From JALOTE01 sp031422195 (GTDB taxonomy: Bacteria; Pseudomonadota; Alphaproteobacteria; Rhizobiales; Rhizobiaceae), in assembly GCA_031422195.1 (NCBI GenBank), contig JANOPZ010000081.1, positions 1 to 54,133 of the forward strand: a stretch of DNA of 54,133 nucleotides, written 5' to 3'. This document shows positions 16,467-26,109 of this stretch, in pieces. Made by a program: the position numbers and the translations under genes. Each line of letters opens with the position of its first letter. The stretch's first letter is position 1. The notes under the pieces were generated by a model. That model was not told the origin of the DNA, did not search any database, and saw only the letters and a program-made list of their open reading frames with translations.

Positions 16467-19400
16467 GCGTCTCCACCGTCACCCGTTTCATCATCACCTT
16501 CGCTACCGGTGGCCGACCATTCAAATACCCGCGCCAAATGATCATAAGGAGCATCTTTTGCTATCATAGAGTTTTGGCTGGCCGGATAAGCCCGCGAAAT
16601 ATAACCGTGGGTTTCATCGTTGAAATAGTGCAAAAGCGCAGTTAGTTTTTCCCAAGCCTCATCGCCCAAATCCATTGGCGATTGAGGTGATTTTCCACCT
16701 TCAAGTGGTTCAATCTTAAGTTCGCCGCGCGTTTTCAGCCGGACAAAAAAAGCTTCGGAAATATCCAATCGTCCAAGATCGCTGAATGCACCTTTTGCGA
16801 GCAAGGCTACTTCCAATGCCAATTGTGGTGCATCAAGTTTGCGGGCGTCGGTCATCGTAGGCGTGGCGCCGGTTTTATAATCCATAACGACGGCCTTACG
16901 AGCGTCAATAATATCCACACGGTCGGCGCGTGCTTTGAGTGTTACGCCGGTTGACCCGACAAGAATTTTGCCCGATTCCAATTCAGAATGGCGCGCGATT
17001 GATACGCGCTCTGGGCTGGCTTCAAAGGCCACCAACTCCGGCACAAGGGCCTCAAAGCGTGGCCACCATAATGCATCAATTTCATCAGGCAATTGCGCTT
17101 CATTGAAACAATCGCTTGCAATATCCGTGAGGCTTTTTGCAACAGAATCTGAGCCGTAATCCAAATTTTGCTGTGTTGCCCGATGCAAAATCGCATGAAA
17201 CAAAGTGCCCCGCGCTCTGGCATCTGGGTCAGCAATCAAATCGTCTAATGGGTACAGCTTTAGGATTTTGCGGGCAAAACTGGCGTAAGGATCGCGTCTT
17301 AAGGTCTCGATATCGGTGACGCTGAATGCCTTTGGCCGCTTGTTCAATGGTGGTTTTGGTTCAGGCCGCTTAATGGTCGCTTCAGGCACTGAGGCATCAA
17401 TGCGGCGGGTCAGTGCCAAAATGCCGTCGCCTCGCGTTTTTACGGCTTTAATCTCATTTTCCCCTGCCACTGCAATAATGCGTTGCAGCCAGCGCGCCGG
17501 TTCAGAGGGCGCGCCTTCAACCCGCAAAGAACGGCTGATGATGACGTTTCTAAGACCAAGGCATTGTTCAAAATCATGAGCGGACTGGCCGATGCGCCGT
17601 TCCAAAGGCTCTAGCGCAATTTCCTGTTGCATCAGCCGTGATAAAAACGGCCCTGCATCCGGCACCGACGGCCAAGTCCCTTCATTGAGGCCGCCCAAGA
17701 TCATTGTATCGACAGTTTGCAGGCGCGCTTCCAATGCGCCCCAAATGAACAGGCGGGCATGGCCGCCGGGGCGCGGTTTGACCATTTCGCCGGATAAAAG
17801 CGCGCGCAAAACATCAGGCACTTCGCGCGCGCTGACCGCAAACTCAGGGCTAGCTTCGATCAAGGCCCGTAATGCATTTGCAAGGCTGTCGCCGGCCTCG
17901 CCTTTGTAAAGTTCAGCAAAGTTGCTGTCATTGTTTGTTGCTGCGCTTTCAAGCACTACGACCAAAGACTGTAGAACGCCGCTGAGCGGTTTTTCACCGC
18001 CAAACAATGCCGGAACAATTGCTTCATCAAATTTAGCGGCAAAACCAGCCATCAATTCCAAGTCGTTGTTTGTTACGAGTTTCAAGGCGCGAGACTTAAA
18101 ATCTGCCTTGTTATGATCAACGGTTGCAGCTTCAACTTCTTTGGCCAAAGCGCCCAATTTGGGGCGGCCATTGCGACCCCGCAACACATAAAGCTCAAAC
18201 TTTTCAGCCAATTCACGCATATGACCGCGGGTTCGGCCAAAGCAAAACAAAGGGTGCTTGATTAATGCCAAGATTGCCAGCGGGTCGCCTGCGCCATAAA
18301 GGGCCTCAACCAGCCGCATAAAAAACGAGCCGGGCAGTGTGGCGGTTAAAGCTGTACCACCTGAATCATTGGCCTCAACACCAAACCGCATCAGTTCAGC
18401 AGCCACGCGGCGCGCCAGCATTCTGTCGGGCGTCACCAGAGCGGCGGTGGCTTTGGGTGTTTCGATGGCTTGCCGCAAGGCAACTGCAATTGCCAGTGCC
18501 TCTTCGCGCTCATTGGCAGCTTCTAAGATGGCGACGCCGTCCAGGATGCCCGTTTCAAATGTTTGGCCGGCCCATAAATGGGTGTCTGAAGCGGGCAGCA
18601 AAGCCAACGACACCAACTGGCGGCGGCGATTAAGGTTATGAGAAGCTGCACCCAAAGACTGAACGTCGGAAACATTGGCATTCATGCCATGCAAAAGTTT
18701 AGCCAGACCGTATTGCGGGTGGCCGATGCTGCTTGCATCACCAGTCGCTGGAAACAAGCCCTTGAGCATGGCGTTATGATCAAGGCCCGGCAACACGACA
18801 GCACCACGCGGCATTTTTGCGATTGTTTCCAGCAATTTTGCCGTCGCTGGAATGGAGCCTGTTGAACCCGCTGCAATAATCACACGATCGGGTTGTCCGC
18901 GTTCAAGCCCCAAACGATAACCGTTGATCATTTGGCTGCGGTGGGTTGAGGGGTCAATACAGCCTATCTCAGCTAAATATTGCGGCCAATAGCCCGTGAT
19001 AATATTCAAGAATTGATTGGTGAGTTTCCACCAATCTGCAAGATCGCGGGTCTCTTCCAGCTTCAAAAGTTTTTTCCAATCCGCACCTTCCGTTGCAGCC
19101 TCGTCGATGATCGACGCCAGTTCCCGTGCCAGCCAAATGGCATCGCCGCGCGAAGCCGGAAACACAATTGCTTCATTGGCATAAAGGCTTTTTGTATCAG
19201 CCTGAGGAACAAGGTTGCGCCACTGTTCGACCAGAGGGGCTAGGGCCAGCAAACGTTGATACGGGCTGATTGCAGGTTGTGACGGTCCCGCTTCAGCATC
19301 TGGCGTTTCAAAAGGCTCATCGTCAAATTCACCAAGAGGGCGGATATCGGGGAGCAGTGCGCCAAGCCCGCCAAGCTCGGCGGCAATCACAGTGCGAAGC

Positions 19401-19573
19401 GCACGGGCAGCACGGCGTGTGGGCACCAGAATGGTCACATTGGCCAATGCGAGCGGCCCGATGCTGCGATCGATGCCCGGCACGAGATCGCCGCCAAGCA
19501 GTGCTTTTGCCAAACGGGGCAAAAACGGATCACCGGGTTCAATTGTAAAAAGATGAAGCGGCCGTTCGGGCAT
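16463..19573 (-). CDS. addB: AddB subunit of the AddAB helicase-nuclease
   Basis: AddB (1036 residues) is AddA's partner. It has an inactivated helicase-like N-terminal half, with ILVPTRRAARALRTVI where a helicase motif would be and no Walker A, and a C-terminal nuclease with RADRVDII and AVVMDYKTGATP. The Cys cluster that holds an Fe-S centre in Bacillus AddB is not seen; the equivalent segment reads RDPYASFARKILKLYPL, as usual for alphaproteobacterial AddB. The gene lies 26 bases after murU and overlaps addA by 4 bases. Confidence 0.94.
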   Translation of the reverse strand: MPERPLHLFTIEPGDPFLPRLAKALLGGDLVPGIDRSIGPLALANVTILVPTRRAARALRTVIAAELGGLGALLPDIRPLGEFDDEPFETPDAEAGPSQPAISPYQRLLALAPLVEQWRNLVPQADTKSLYANEAIVFPASRGDAIWLARELASIIDEAATEGADWKKLLKLEETRDLADWWKLTNQFLNIITGYWPQYLAEIGCIDPSTHRSQMINGYRLGLERGQPDRVIIAAGSTGSIPATAKLLETIAKMPRGAVVLPGLDHNAMLKGLFPATGDASSIGHPQYGLAKLLHGMNANVSDVQSLGAASHNLNRRRQLVSLALLPASDTHLWAGQTFETGILDGVAILEAANEREEALAIAVALRQAIETPKATAALVTPDRMLARRVAAELMRFGVEANDSGGTALTATLPGSFFMRLVEALYGAGDPLAILALIKHPLFCFGRTRGHMRELAEKFELYVLRGRNGRPKLGALAKEVEAATVDHNKADFKSRALKLVTNNDLELMAGFAAKFDEAIVPALFGGEKPLSGVLQSLVVVLESAATNNDSNFAELYKGEAGDSLANALRALIEASPEFAVSAREVPDVLRALLSGEMVKPRPGGHARLFIWGALEARLQTVDTMILGGLNEGTWPSVPDAGPFLSRLMQQEIALEPLERRIGQSAHDFEQCLGLRNVIISRSLRVEGAPSEPARWLQRIIAVAGENEIKAVKTRGDGILALTRRIDASVPEATIKRPEPKPPLNKRPKAFSVTDIETLRRDPYASFARKILKLYPLDDLIADPDARARGTLFHAILHRATQQNLDYGSDSVAKSLTDIASDCFNEAQLPDEIDALWWPRFEALVPELVAFEASPERVSIARHSELESGKILVGSTGVTLKARADRVDIIDARKAVVMDYKTGATPTMTDARKLDAPQLALEVALLAKGAFSDLGRLDISEAFFVRLKTRGELKIEPLEGGKSPQSPMDLGDEAWEKLTALLHYFNDETHGYISRAYPASQNSMIAKDAPYDHLARVFEWSATGSEGDDETGDGGDA

Positions 19574-19599
19574 AAAAACCTTCTAGACTGAAATTGGAA

Positions 19600-20325
19600 T
19601 CAGGCGCGCGCAGAACCAAGAGCCTGCACGGCAGCCTCCGCTTCCGCAAGCCCTTGCGGCGTTCCAACTGTAATCCACGGGCACGTTATAACGCTTCCAT
19701 ATAAGCGGCCTTCTAAAATTGCTTTGTCAAAATAGGCATTGAGCGAATGCGGGGTCGAGGGCGCACCTGCAAAAATGCGGGGATGTAAAATGCCTGCCCC
19801 GGCATAAATTGGCGCAACAGATTTGGCTTCACCGGTGGCGCGGGTTAATTGCGCGTTATTTGCAATACTAAAATCACCTGAGCCCGAATGACCAATTGCA
19901 TTTTCCATGCCTACCAGAAGAAGCGCAATATCCATTTTGTCTGCATCGAAGAAGGCTTCCAGAGCGGCCAGCGACGCACCGTTTTCATCAACCCAAAACG
20001 TATCCGCATTCAAAATATAAAACGGGCTTTGCCCTAAGTCCGGCAAAGCTTTGACGATACCTCCAGCTGAATCCAAGAGGGCTTCACGCTCATCTGATAT
20101 GATCATTTTAGGTGTTTGGATCTTAGCGCAGTGGTCGATGATTTGATCACCCAAATGCGAAACATTGATCACCGCTTTGGTGACACCAGCCAAAACCAAT
20201 TGGTCCAAGCCGCGGTCGAGCAGAGATCGGCCAGCCACTTTTACAAGCGGCTTAGGCGTTGTGTTGGTTATTGGTCGAAGACGAGAACCAAGGCCTGCTG
20301 CCAAGACCATTGCGGTGCTGATCAT
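19600..20325 (-). CDS. murU: nucleotidyltransferase, probable N-acetylmuramate-1-phosphate uridylyltransferase
   Basis: The 241-residue protein has the sugar-phosphate nucleotidyltransferase signature AMVLAAGLGSRLRPITNTTPKPLVKVAGRSLLD, with PFYILNADTFWVD binding the metal. Alone this would be read as mannose-1-phosphate guanylyltransferase-like. Directly after an AmgK-type kinase, however, it is best called MurU, which makes UDP-MurNAc in the peptidoglycan recycling bypass. The ATG at 20325 overlaps the upstream stop as ATGA. A TTG at 20334 is also open but unnecessary. Confidence 0.8.
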   Translation of the reverse strand: MISTAMVLAAGLGSRLRPITNTTPKPLVKVAGRSLLDRGLDQLVLAGVTKAVINVSHLGDQIIDHCAKIQTPKMIISDEREALLDSAGGIVKALPDLGQSPFYILNADTFWVDENGASLAALEAFFDADKMDIALLLVGMENAIGHSGSGDFSIANNAQLTRATGEAKSVAPIYAGAGILHPRIFAGAPSTPHSLNAYFDKAILEGRLYGSVITCPWITVGTPQGLAEAEAAVQALGSARA

Positions 20326-21848
20326 GGGGACCAACCTGGAAATGAAAACCTGTGGCGTTTCAACATGTCAGCGACCGGCGCCATGGAGATATCGCCAAGA
20401 CTGCGGCCAAAATAATTTTCGACGCGCGGCAGATGTTTCAAATACACCGGCTTGTCATCACGCCGGTTAAGGCGGTGGAATATGCCCAGAATTTTGGCAT
20501 TGCGCTGTGCCGCGATAATCGCAAATGATTTGGCGAAAGCCTGTTCGTCAAATGGACCAAGTTCATATCGGCGGGTCACATAGGCTTGCACAATTGAGGC
20601 CTCAAGTTCCACCGAAATATCAACACGGGCGTCGCGCGCCAAAGATGCCAAATCATAGGCAGACGGACCAAAAACCGCATCTTGAAAATCAATGATCCCG
20701 ATGCGGTCATTGCCGGTTTTATCGCCGCGCCAAATGATGTTGGGCGAGTGATAATCACGCAATACCAAGCTTTGTTCGCTTCCGGCCAGCGAGTCTAAAA
20801 CTGCATTCCAAGCTGCACGCCATTCAATTTTTGCGATTTCAGATGCCGGCTCACCTCTGGTTTCAGGCCAATACCAGTCGGTGAAGAGTTCTGTTTCAAT
20901 CAATAAAGCGCGGCGGGAGTAGTTGGGAATTGCGTAGACTGAATTTTCTGTAACAGCCACATTTTTTGACCAATTGATTTGGTTAAAATCCGCCAGCAAT
21001 GCGCCAGATGCCTGATAGCGGGCCGCTATTGGTTGGCCCTGATCATCCAAAATGCCGGTCCGGCCTAAGTCTTCAATCAGCAACAGGCCTTTATTGAGAT
21101 CATGGGCGTAAATTTTGGGCGCACAAAAACCAGCTGTGATCAGCGCTTGATCAATGGCCACAAATGGCGTCACGCTGTCAGCCAAATGGGCTATACTGCT
21201 ATAGGGCAGGCCATCGCGGATGGGCGGGCCGTCCGGAGTTTTTGGCGCATTCATCAAAATCAATGGTGCATCGTCGCCTCGGTGGATGGTTTCATAAGAT
21301 CGCGAAGAAGCGTCGCCAAATAGCATTTCGCGATTGGCCTCGGTGTAACCGCTCAGCACCAAAAACTCACGGATTGAAAGTGTCCGCAAAAACCGTGCTG
21401 TGCTTTTCGGGCTGGCCATGATCACCGCGTGACGGCTGTCGCCAATACCGGTTAAGCGCACAATCAGCGTTGCTTCATTAAACAAATGTGCAGCGTGTTC
21501 TGGCCACTCAATCAGCACGATACCGGTTTCAAGCGCATCGCTAATCCCCAGCTCGTCGCTCTCCGCGGCTGAGCGTATGCGATACAAATCAGCATGCAAT
21601 GCCGGGGTTACCTCTTCATAAGACTGTACCAGTGTATAAGTCGGGCTTGGCACCTCCAACGCAGGGTTTGCATAAAGCGAGCGCAAAAACGCCCTTGCCA
21701 GAGTGGATTTTCCCGCTCCCAAATTACCATCTAAAAGGATGAGATCGCCCGCTTTGGCAGCCCGTGCAAGATCGGCGCCAAGGCGCATCATGGCCTCTTC
21801 ACCAATCAGATGAAATTGGGCAATTTCTACAAGGGCTTGGGCAAGCAA
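20322..21848 (-). CDS. tsaE: TsaE / AmgK-type phosphotransferase fusion
   Basis: A 508-residue two-domain protein. Residues about 1-150 are TsaE, the ATPase of the t6A tRNA-modification complex: LLDGNLGAGKSTLARAFLRSL is the P-loop, followed by VPSPTYTLVQSY, LHADLYRI and LIEWPEH. Residues about 165-508 are an aminoglycoside-phosphotransferase fold resembling AmgK, the anomeric MurNAc/GlcNAc kinase. It shows LILMNAPKTPDGPPIRDG, the Brenner motif VLRDYHSPNIIW and metal-binding GIIDFQDAVFGPSAYDL. This fusion is a recognised arrangement in Hyphomicrobiales and Rhodobacterales. It lies 6 bases after the divL-like gene and overlaps murU. Confidence 0.92.
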   Translation of the reverse strand: MLAQALVEIAQFHLIGEEAMMRLGADLARAAKAGDLILLDGNLGAGKSTLARAFLRSLYANPALEVPSPTYTLVQSYEEVTPALHADLYRIRSAAESDELGISDALETGIVLIEWPEHAAHLFNEATLIVRLTGIGDSRHAVIMASPKSTARFLRTLSIREFLVLSGYTEANREMLFGDASSRSYETIHRGDDAPLILMNAPKTPDGPPIRDGLPYSSIAHLADSVTPFVAIDQALITAGFCAPKIYAHDLNKGLLLIEDLGRTGILDDQGQPIAARYQASGALLADFNQINWSKNVAVTENSVYAIPNYSRRALLIETELFTDWYWPETRGEPASEIAKIEWRAAWNAVLDSLAGSEQSLVLRDYHSPNIIWRGDKTGNDRIGIIDFQDAVFGPSAYDLASLARDARVDISVELEASIVQAYVTRRYELGPFDEQAFAKSFAIIAAQRNAKILGIFHRLNRRDDKPVYLKHLPRVENYFGRSLGDISMAPVADMLKRHRFSFPGWSP

Positions 21849-21854
21849 GAGCCG

Positions 21855-24371
21855 TTACTCCGCTGCGTTTTGAAGCAAGGCGGCAGCTTTCATCGGCAAG
21901 AGACATGTCACCAGCGTTCCCCGATCAGCAGCGCTGTCTATTGCAACTGTGCCTTTATGGAGGCGGACAAAACTTGACACTATGGAGAGGCCTATACCTG
22001 CGCCACGGCGGCGGCCACCGCGCAATTTATGCTCAAAGCGTTCAAGAATAGTTTGCAAATCTTCGTTGGGTATACCGGGGCCATTGTCGCGCACAGACAA
22101 AGCAATTTTGTCTCCCCTTTTTTCAGCTTTTACCGTTATCTTTGAGCCTTCAGGCGCATAATTGGCCGAATTATCAATCAGGTTGAATAGAACTTGGCGC
22201 AGGCGCATCGAGTCGCCTTCCATATGCGCGGCGTCGTCTTCAACTTCAATTTTTAGAACGAGTTTATGTTCGCGCAAACGCTCGCCGACCAAATCTCCGG
22301 CGGCATCAATTGTGGCCCGTAAATCAACCGGCCCGTAAACAAGCTGCATCATATCGGCATCAATTGTTGCAAGATCGAGCACATCATTGACGAGCATCTC
22401 GAGCTGGTTCGACGAGCGCAGAATATGACCGACGTATTCCATTTGTTTGGGACTGAGCGTGCCTTGCTTTTCAAGCTTAAGGATTTCGGCAAAGCCTTTG
22501 ATTGATGTCAAAGGCGAGCGCAACTCGTAAGACATGTGATGTACAAAACGGTTTTTGAGCAAGGCCGCGTCTTCCAGCGCTTGGTTCTTGCTTTTCAAAT
22601 TGCGTTCGGCATTGACGCTGTCTGTAACATCCACAAACGTTAGCATCGTCTGGCCATTGGGCAAATGGCTCACCGTATGCGCAAGAACGGTGCTATCGGA
22701 AAATTCAATGCGCCCGGTTTTGGCCTGTCTTGAATCATCGGCCCCAGTGACTTCCGCAATAAAGCTCTTCCATGGCGAAATGCCTTTGACCGGCTGTGCG
22801 GCGGCGGCAATCGATCGGATGTGTGTGCCTTCACGCAATGCGACTGCGCCCAAGCCCCACATTTGGCTAAACGCAGGATTAAACAGTTTTAACGTGCCGT
22901 CTGTAGCAAAAACCGCAACGGCTTCAACCAGATGGTCAAGTGTTTCGCGGCGCACCTGCAAAAGCGTTTTGTTCTCGCTTTCCAAGCTGATTTGCTGGGT
23001 TAAGTTTTCAAATATCTGGGTCAATCCACCTTGTGGATTAGGGTTGGACAAAACACGCACAACTCGGCCATCGGGCAAATGCCATTGGTCCTCCAAGCCC
23101 CCAAGCGAACGGTAGGCACTGAGGATTTCGTCTTTGAAACTGCGCCAGTCTAACTTTTCCTCAAGTTGCCCATCGGTGCGCAAGCGGTCAAGCAATAATG
23201 TATGGCTGGGCCGCTTGTCTAAAAATGCGGAATCCAATGACCATAAAGTTTGAAAGGCGTGATTGTAAAAACTTAAGCGCTGGTCGCGGTCAAAAATGAC
23301 GACGGCCGTTGCTAACTGATCTAATGTTTCGGCATGATTTTTTGTCATGCGTTTTATTTCAGCCTGCAATTGTTCAATATCGCTGACATCATAAGCCACA
23401 CCCAAGGCACCACCGGCTGGCTGACGGACATCGATCACCGCATAGCGCCGCCGATCATGGCCAACAACGGTAGACACGGTTTCGCGAAACGCCAAACCCG
23501 CCAATTGGGCTTCCGCGATTTGGCGCCGGGTCGCACTGCCCAACAGTTCCGCCTGCGCAGCAATGGCTGCCTCCGCATCACTGTGACCAGCGGCAACGGC
23601 ATAAGCAGCATTAACCCAAGTCAGTTTTCCGTCGTCTGCCCGTATCCAAGCGGGCTCCGCCATTTCGTGCAAAATACGGCGCATCTGGTCGCGCTCGTCG
23701 CGCATTGCGGTTGTCACAGCTTCTTGCACGGCAGCTTCAGCTTGGTAGGCCGTCAAGGCCAAAAACCGAACAATGGCTCGATTGCCCAGTGTTTTGCCAA
23801 TTGCTTCAAGTACTGTGCCGTTTTGCGTTTCAATGAGCATTGAAAACGGGCGGCCGTGTTGGCGCAACTCTTCAATAGCGCGTATGACCTTCAAAGCGCC
23901 ATCAACGACCAGCCAGCGGGCAAAAGCCAAAACGGTGGCGCGATTATCCGGTGCGCCTGTTTCGGCGCCAAGAACGCCTATTAACTCTGGCTTTTCATCG
24001 CCGCCCGCCCAAACCAAGGCCATTTGCCCGGACAGCTCACCCAAGGTTTCATAGCGCTCCAGGGTGGCCGATTGCTCTGACAAGCGCGCCTTCAGAGCTG
24101 CGTTCTCACGGGCTAATTTTGCACGAACGCGGATCATGGCCGTTGCCGCCAGCAACGCCGCACTCATGGCACCGACAAACATAGCAAGCTGAATGATTTC
24201 AAGCGTGCCAACGCGTTTATCCAAGACAGTTTGCGCAAACCCCGGTGTAACCCAAAATGTTGATCCACATGTTGACACAGCGGCAGCCAAAATGCGCCAG
24301 CGGTTTTTGACCAATCTCAAAGGTGTGTCTTTTGAATATCTCGCGCCGTTTACCGTCAAAAGCTGATCCAA
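21855..24371 (-). CDS. divL: DivL-like PAS-domain histidine kinase homologue with Tyr at the phospho-acceptor site
   Basis: An 838-residue membrane protein: two hydrophobic segments near the N-terminus (about 27-47 and 57-80), a coiled coil, several PAS-like repeats (about 230-540), then DHp and HATPase domains. The DHp box reads HHMSYELRSPLTSIKGF: the His that is normally autophosphorylated is Tyr615 (codon 22527-22529). This is the hallmark of Caulobacter DivL, which signals to CckA/CtrA without ordinary His phosphorylation. The ATP-lid motifs remain: NLIDNSANYAPEG, RDNGPGIP and RGAGIGLSI. The only long start is a TTG at 24371 with a poor ribosome-binding site, so the N-terminus is uncertain. 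Confidence 0.85.
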   Translation of the reverse strand: MDQLLTVNGARYSKDTPLRLVKNRWRILAAAVSTCGSTFWVTPGFAQTVLDKRVGTLEIIQLAMFVGAMSAALLAATAMIRVRAKLARENAALKARLSEQSATLERYETLGELSGQMALVWAGGDEKPELIGVLGAETGAPDNRATVLAFARWLVVDGALKVIRAIEELRQHGRPFSMLIETQNGTVLEAIGKTLGNRAIVRFLALTAYQAEAAVQEAVTTAMRDERDQMRRILHEMAEPAWIRADDGKLTWVNAAYAVAAGHSDAEAAIAAQAELLGSATRRQIAEAQLAGLAFRETVSTVVGHDRRRYAVIDVRQPAGGALGVAYDVSDIEQLQAEIKRMTKNHAETLDQLATAVVIFDRDQRLSFYNHAFQTLWSLDSAFLDKRPSHTLLLDRLRTDGQLEEKLDWRSFKDEILSAYRSLGGLEDQWHLPDGRVVRVLSNPNPQGGLTQIFENLTQQISLESENKTLLQVRRETLDHLVEAVAVFATDGTLKLFNPAFSQMWGLGAVALREGTHIRSIAAAAQPVKGISPWKSFIAEVTGADDSRQAKTGRIEFSDSTVLAHTVSHLPNGQTMLTFVDVTDSVNAERNLKSKNQALEDAALLKNRFVHHMSYELRSPLTSIKGFAEILKLEKQGTLSPKQMEYVGHILRSSNQLEMLVNDVLDLATIDADMMQLVYGPVDLRATIDAAGDLVGERLREHKLVLKIEVEDDAAHMEGDSMRLRQVLFNLIDNSANYAPEGSKITVKAEKRGDKIALSVRDNGPGIPNEDLQTILERFEHKLRGGRRRGAGIGLSIVSSFVRLHKGTVAIDSAADRGTLVTCLLPMKAAALLQNAAE

Positions 24372-24531
24372 CCCTGTCTCTTACAACACTACACCAGTTA
24401 TTGAGGCGGGGAAAAGGCGGCCATTATACTATGCCACCGGTCAAAAACGCGACAAACGCTAACCCCGAATCACATCAATACAATGCCGGGGAATCGGCGT
24501 GAAGCTAAAACCGGATCAAAACCAAATAAAG
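24372..24531 (-). promoter_or_regulatory. divL upstream region with a TATAAT box and two GANTC sites
   Basis: Read on the minus strand, a TATAAT hexamer lies at 24428-24423. Two GANTC sites (GAATC at 24467-24471 and 24491-24495) lie 38-70 bases further upstream, within CCCCG/CGGGG inverted arms. GANTC is the CcrM methylation site in alphaproteobacteria, where sites in promoters of cell-cycle genes commonly link transcription to replication through GcrA. No clear -35 is seen at 17-base spacing. Confidence 0.4.
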
Positions 24532-24564
24532 AAAAAGCCGCGCAAAGGCTCTTTTGCGCGGCTT
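24532..24564 (-). terminator. intrinsic terminator downstream of ahcY
   Basis: Arms 24535-24546 (AAGCCGCGCAAA) and 24553-24564 (TTTGCGCGGCTT) form a perfect 12-bp stem with a 6-base loop. On the minus strand the stem is followed by TTTTTCTTTATTT, so it terminates transcription from ahcY, 29 bases after its stop. Confidence 0.92.
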
Positions 24565-24592
24565 CCATATTTAGTGGGTCTTGGTCTTTTAA

Positions 24593-25999
24593 TTAATACT
24601 TATAGTGTTCGGATTTGAACGGTCCGGTTTGGGAAACGCCGATATAATCAGCCTGCTCGTCGGACAAACGGGTGAGTTCCGCATTGAGCTTGGCAAGATG
24701 CAAACGTGCAACTTTTTCATCCAAATGCTTTGGCAAAACATAAACTTCGTTTTTGTAATTTGCCCCGTGGGCCCAGAGTTCGATCTGCGCCAAAACCTGG
24801 TTGGTAAATGAGGCTGACATTACAAAGCTAGGATGGCCTGTCCCATTGCCCAAGTTTAGCAGGCGACCTTCTGACAATAGGATCATGCGGTTACCCGCTG
24901 GAAACTGGATCAAATCCACCTGCGGCTTGATGTTGGTCCATTTCATATTGCGTAAAGCTGAAACTTGGATTTCATTATCGAAGTGGCCGATGTTACCGAC
25001 AATCGCCATGTCTTTGAATTTGCGCATATGATCAAGCGTGATCACGTCTTTATTGCCGGTTGTCGTAATAATGATGTCAGCTGTTGGGCCGGCCGCATCG
25101 AGCGTAACGACTTCAAAACCATCCATGGCGGCCTGAAGCGCACAAATTGGGTCGATTTCTGTCACTTTAACGCGGGCACCTGCGCCTTGGAGCGAAGCTG
25201 CAGAACCTTTGCCCACATCGCCATAACCGCAAACAACAGCCACTTTACCGGCCATCATCGTGTCTGTGGCGCGGCGGATGCCATCAACCAGTGATTCTTT
25301 ACAGCCATACTTATTGTCGAATTTAGACTTCGTAACTGAATCGTTCACGTTAATTGCAGGGAAAGGCAAATGGCCTTTTTTGTGCAGCTGATAAAGGCGG
25401 GCAACGCCGGTTGTGGTTTCTTCGGTCACACCTTTGATGGCATCACGCTGACGGGCGAAAAAGCCCGGTGTTGCGGCCAGACGTTTTTTAATCTGGGCGA
25501 AGAACACTTCTTCTTCTTCTGAACTTGGATTGATGAGAACGTTTTCGCCAGCTTCGGCGCGGGCACCAATCAAAATATACATGGTGGCATCGCCGCCATC
25601 GTCAAGAATCATATTGGTTGGCTGACCGTCCGGCCACTGGAATATCTTATCGGTATAATCCCAATACTCTTCAAGTGTTTCGCCTTTAACCGCAAAAACG
25701 GGTGTACCCGTTGCAGCAATGGCAGCAGCCGCATGGTCTTGCGTCGAGAAAATATTGCAAGACGCCCAGCGAATATCTGCGCCAAGTTCTTTTAAGGTTT
25801 CAATCAACACGGCGGTCTGGATTGTCATATGCAGCGAGCCGGTAATGCGCGCGCCCTTGAGCGGCTTGGAAACGCCAAACTCTTCGCGGCAGGCCATCAA
25901 GCCCGGCATTTCGGTTTCAGCAATCATAATCTCGGTGCGGCCCCATTTAACCGTTTCGGGGCTCATGTCTTTAACGTGGTAATCGTGTGTGGCAGCCAT
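24593..25999 (-). CDS. ahcY: adenosylhomocysteinase
   Basis: AhcY hydrolyses S-adenosylhomocysteine to homocysteine and adenosine, keeping methyltransferases free of product inhibition. The 468-residue length fits the form with the internal insertion found in proteobacteria. NAD binding is shown by VVCGYGDVGKGSAASLQGAGA, and NIFSTQDHAAAAIA, NDSVTKSKFDNKYG and the conserved C-terminus PFKSEHYKY are all present. AGGGAG precedes the ATG at 25999. It is the distal gene of the HPr/EIIA neighbourhood but has its own 158-base leader with a candidate operator. Confidence 0.98.
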   Translation of the reverse strand: MAATHDYHVKDMSPETVKWGRTEIMIAETEMPGLMACREEFGVSKPLKGARITGSLHMTIQTAVLIETLKELGADIRWASCNIFSTQDHAAAAIAATGTPVFAVKGETLEEYWDYTDKIFQWPDGQPTNMILDDGGDATMYILIGARAEAGENVLINPSSEEEEVFFAQIKKRLAATPGFFARQRDAIKGVTEETTTGVARLYQLHKKGHLPFPAINVNDSVTKSKFDNKYGCKESLVDGIRRATDTMMAGKVAVVCGYGDVGKGSAASLQGAGARVKVTEIDPICALQAAMDGFEVVTLDAAGPTADIIITTTGNKDVITLDHMRKFKDMAIVGNIGHFDNEIQVSALRNMKWTNIKPQVDLIQFPAGNRMILLSEGRLLNLGNGTGHPSFVMSASFTNQVLAQIELWAHGANYKNEVYVLPKHLDEKVARLHLAKLNAELTRLSDEQADYIGVSQTGPFKSEHYKY

Positions 26000-26109
26000 T
26001 TTGGCGCTCCCTTAAAACCGGGGACTAACCCCGCAGCGACTGGCAGTGTTGCGGATGCAAAATGCCTTCGTGCGCCTGCTAGCAGATCAGAACGCTGAAT
26101 CCAACAGGG

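Noticed and set aside
22555..23115. 186-codon open frame opposite the divL-like gene
   Set aside because: It is antisense to the PAS region, Ser-rich, without homology or a ribosome-binding site.
24532..24564. Terminator of the divL gene
   Set aside because: divL is transcribed away from it; the T tract is on the minus strand after ahcY.
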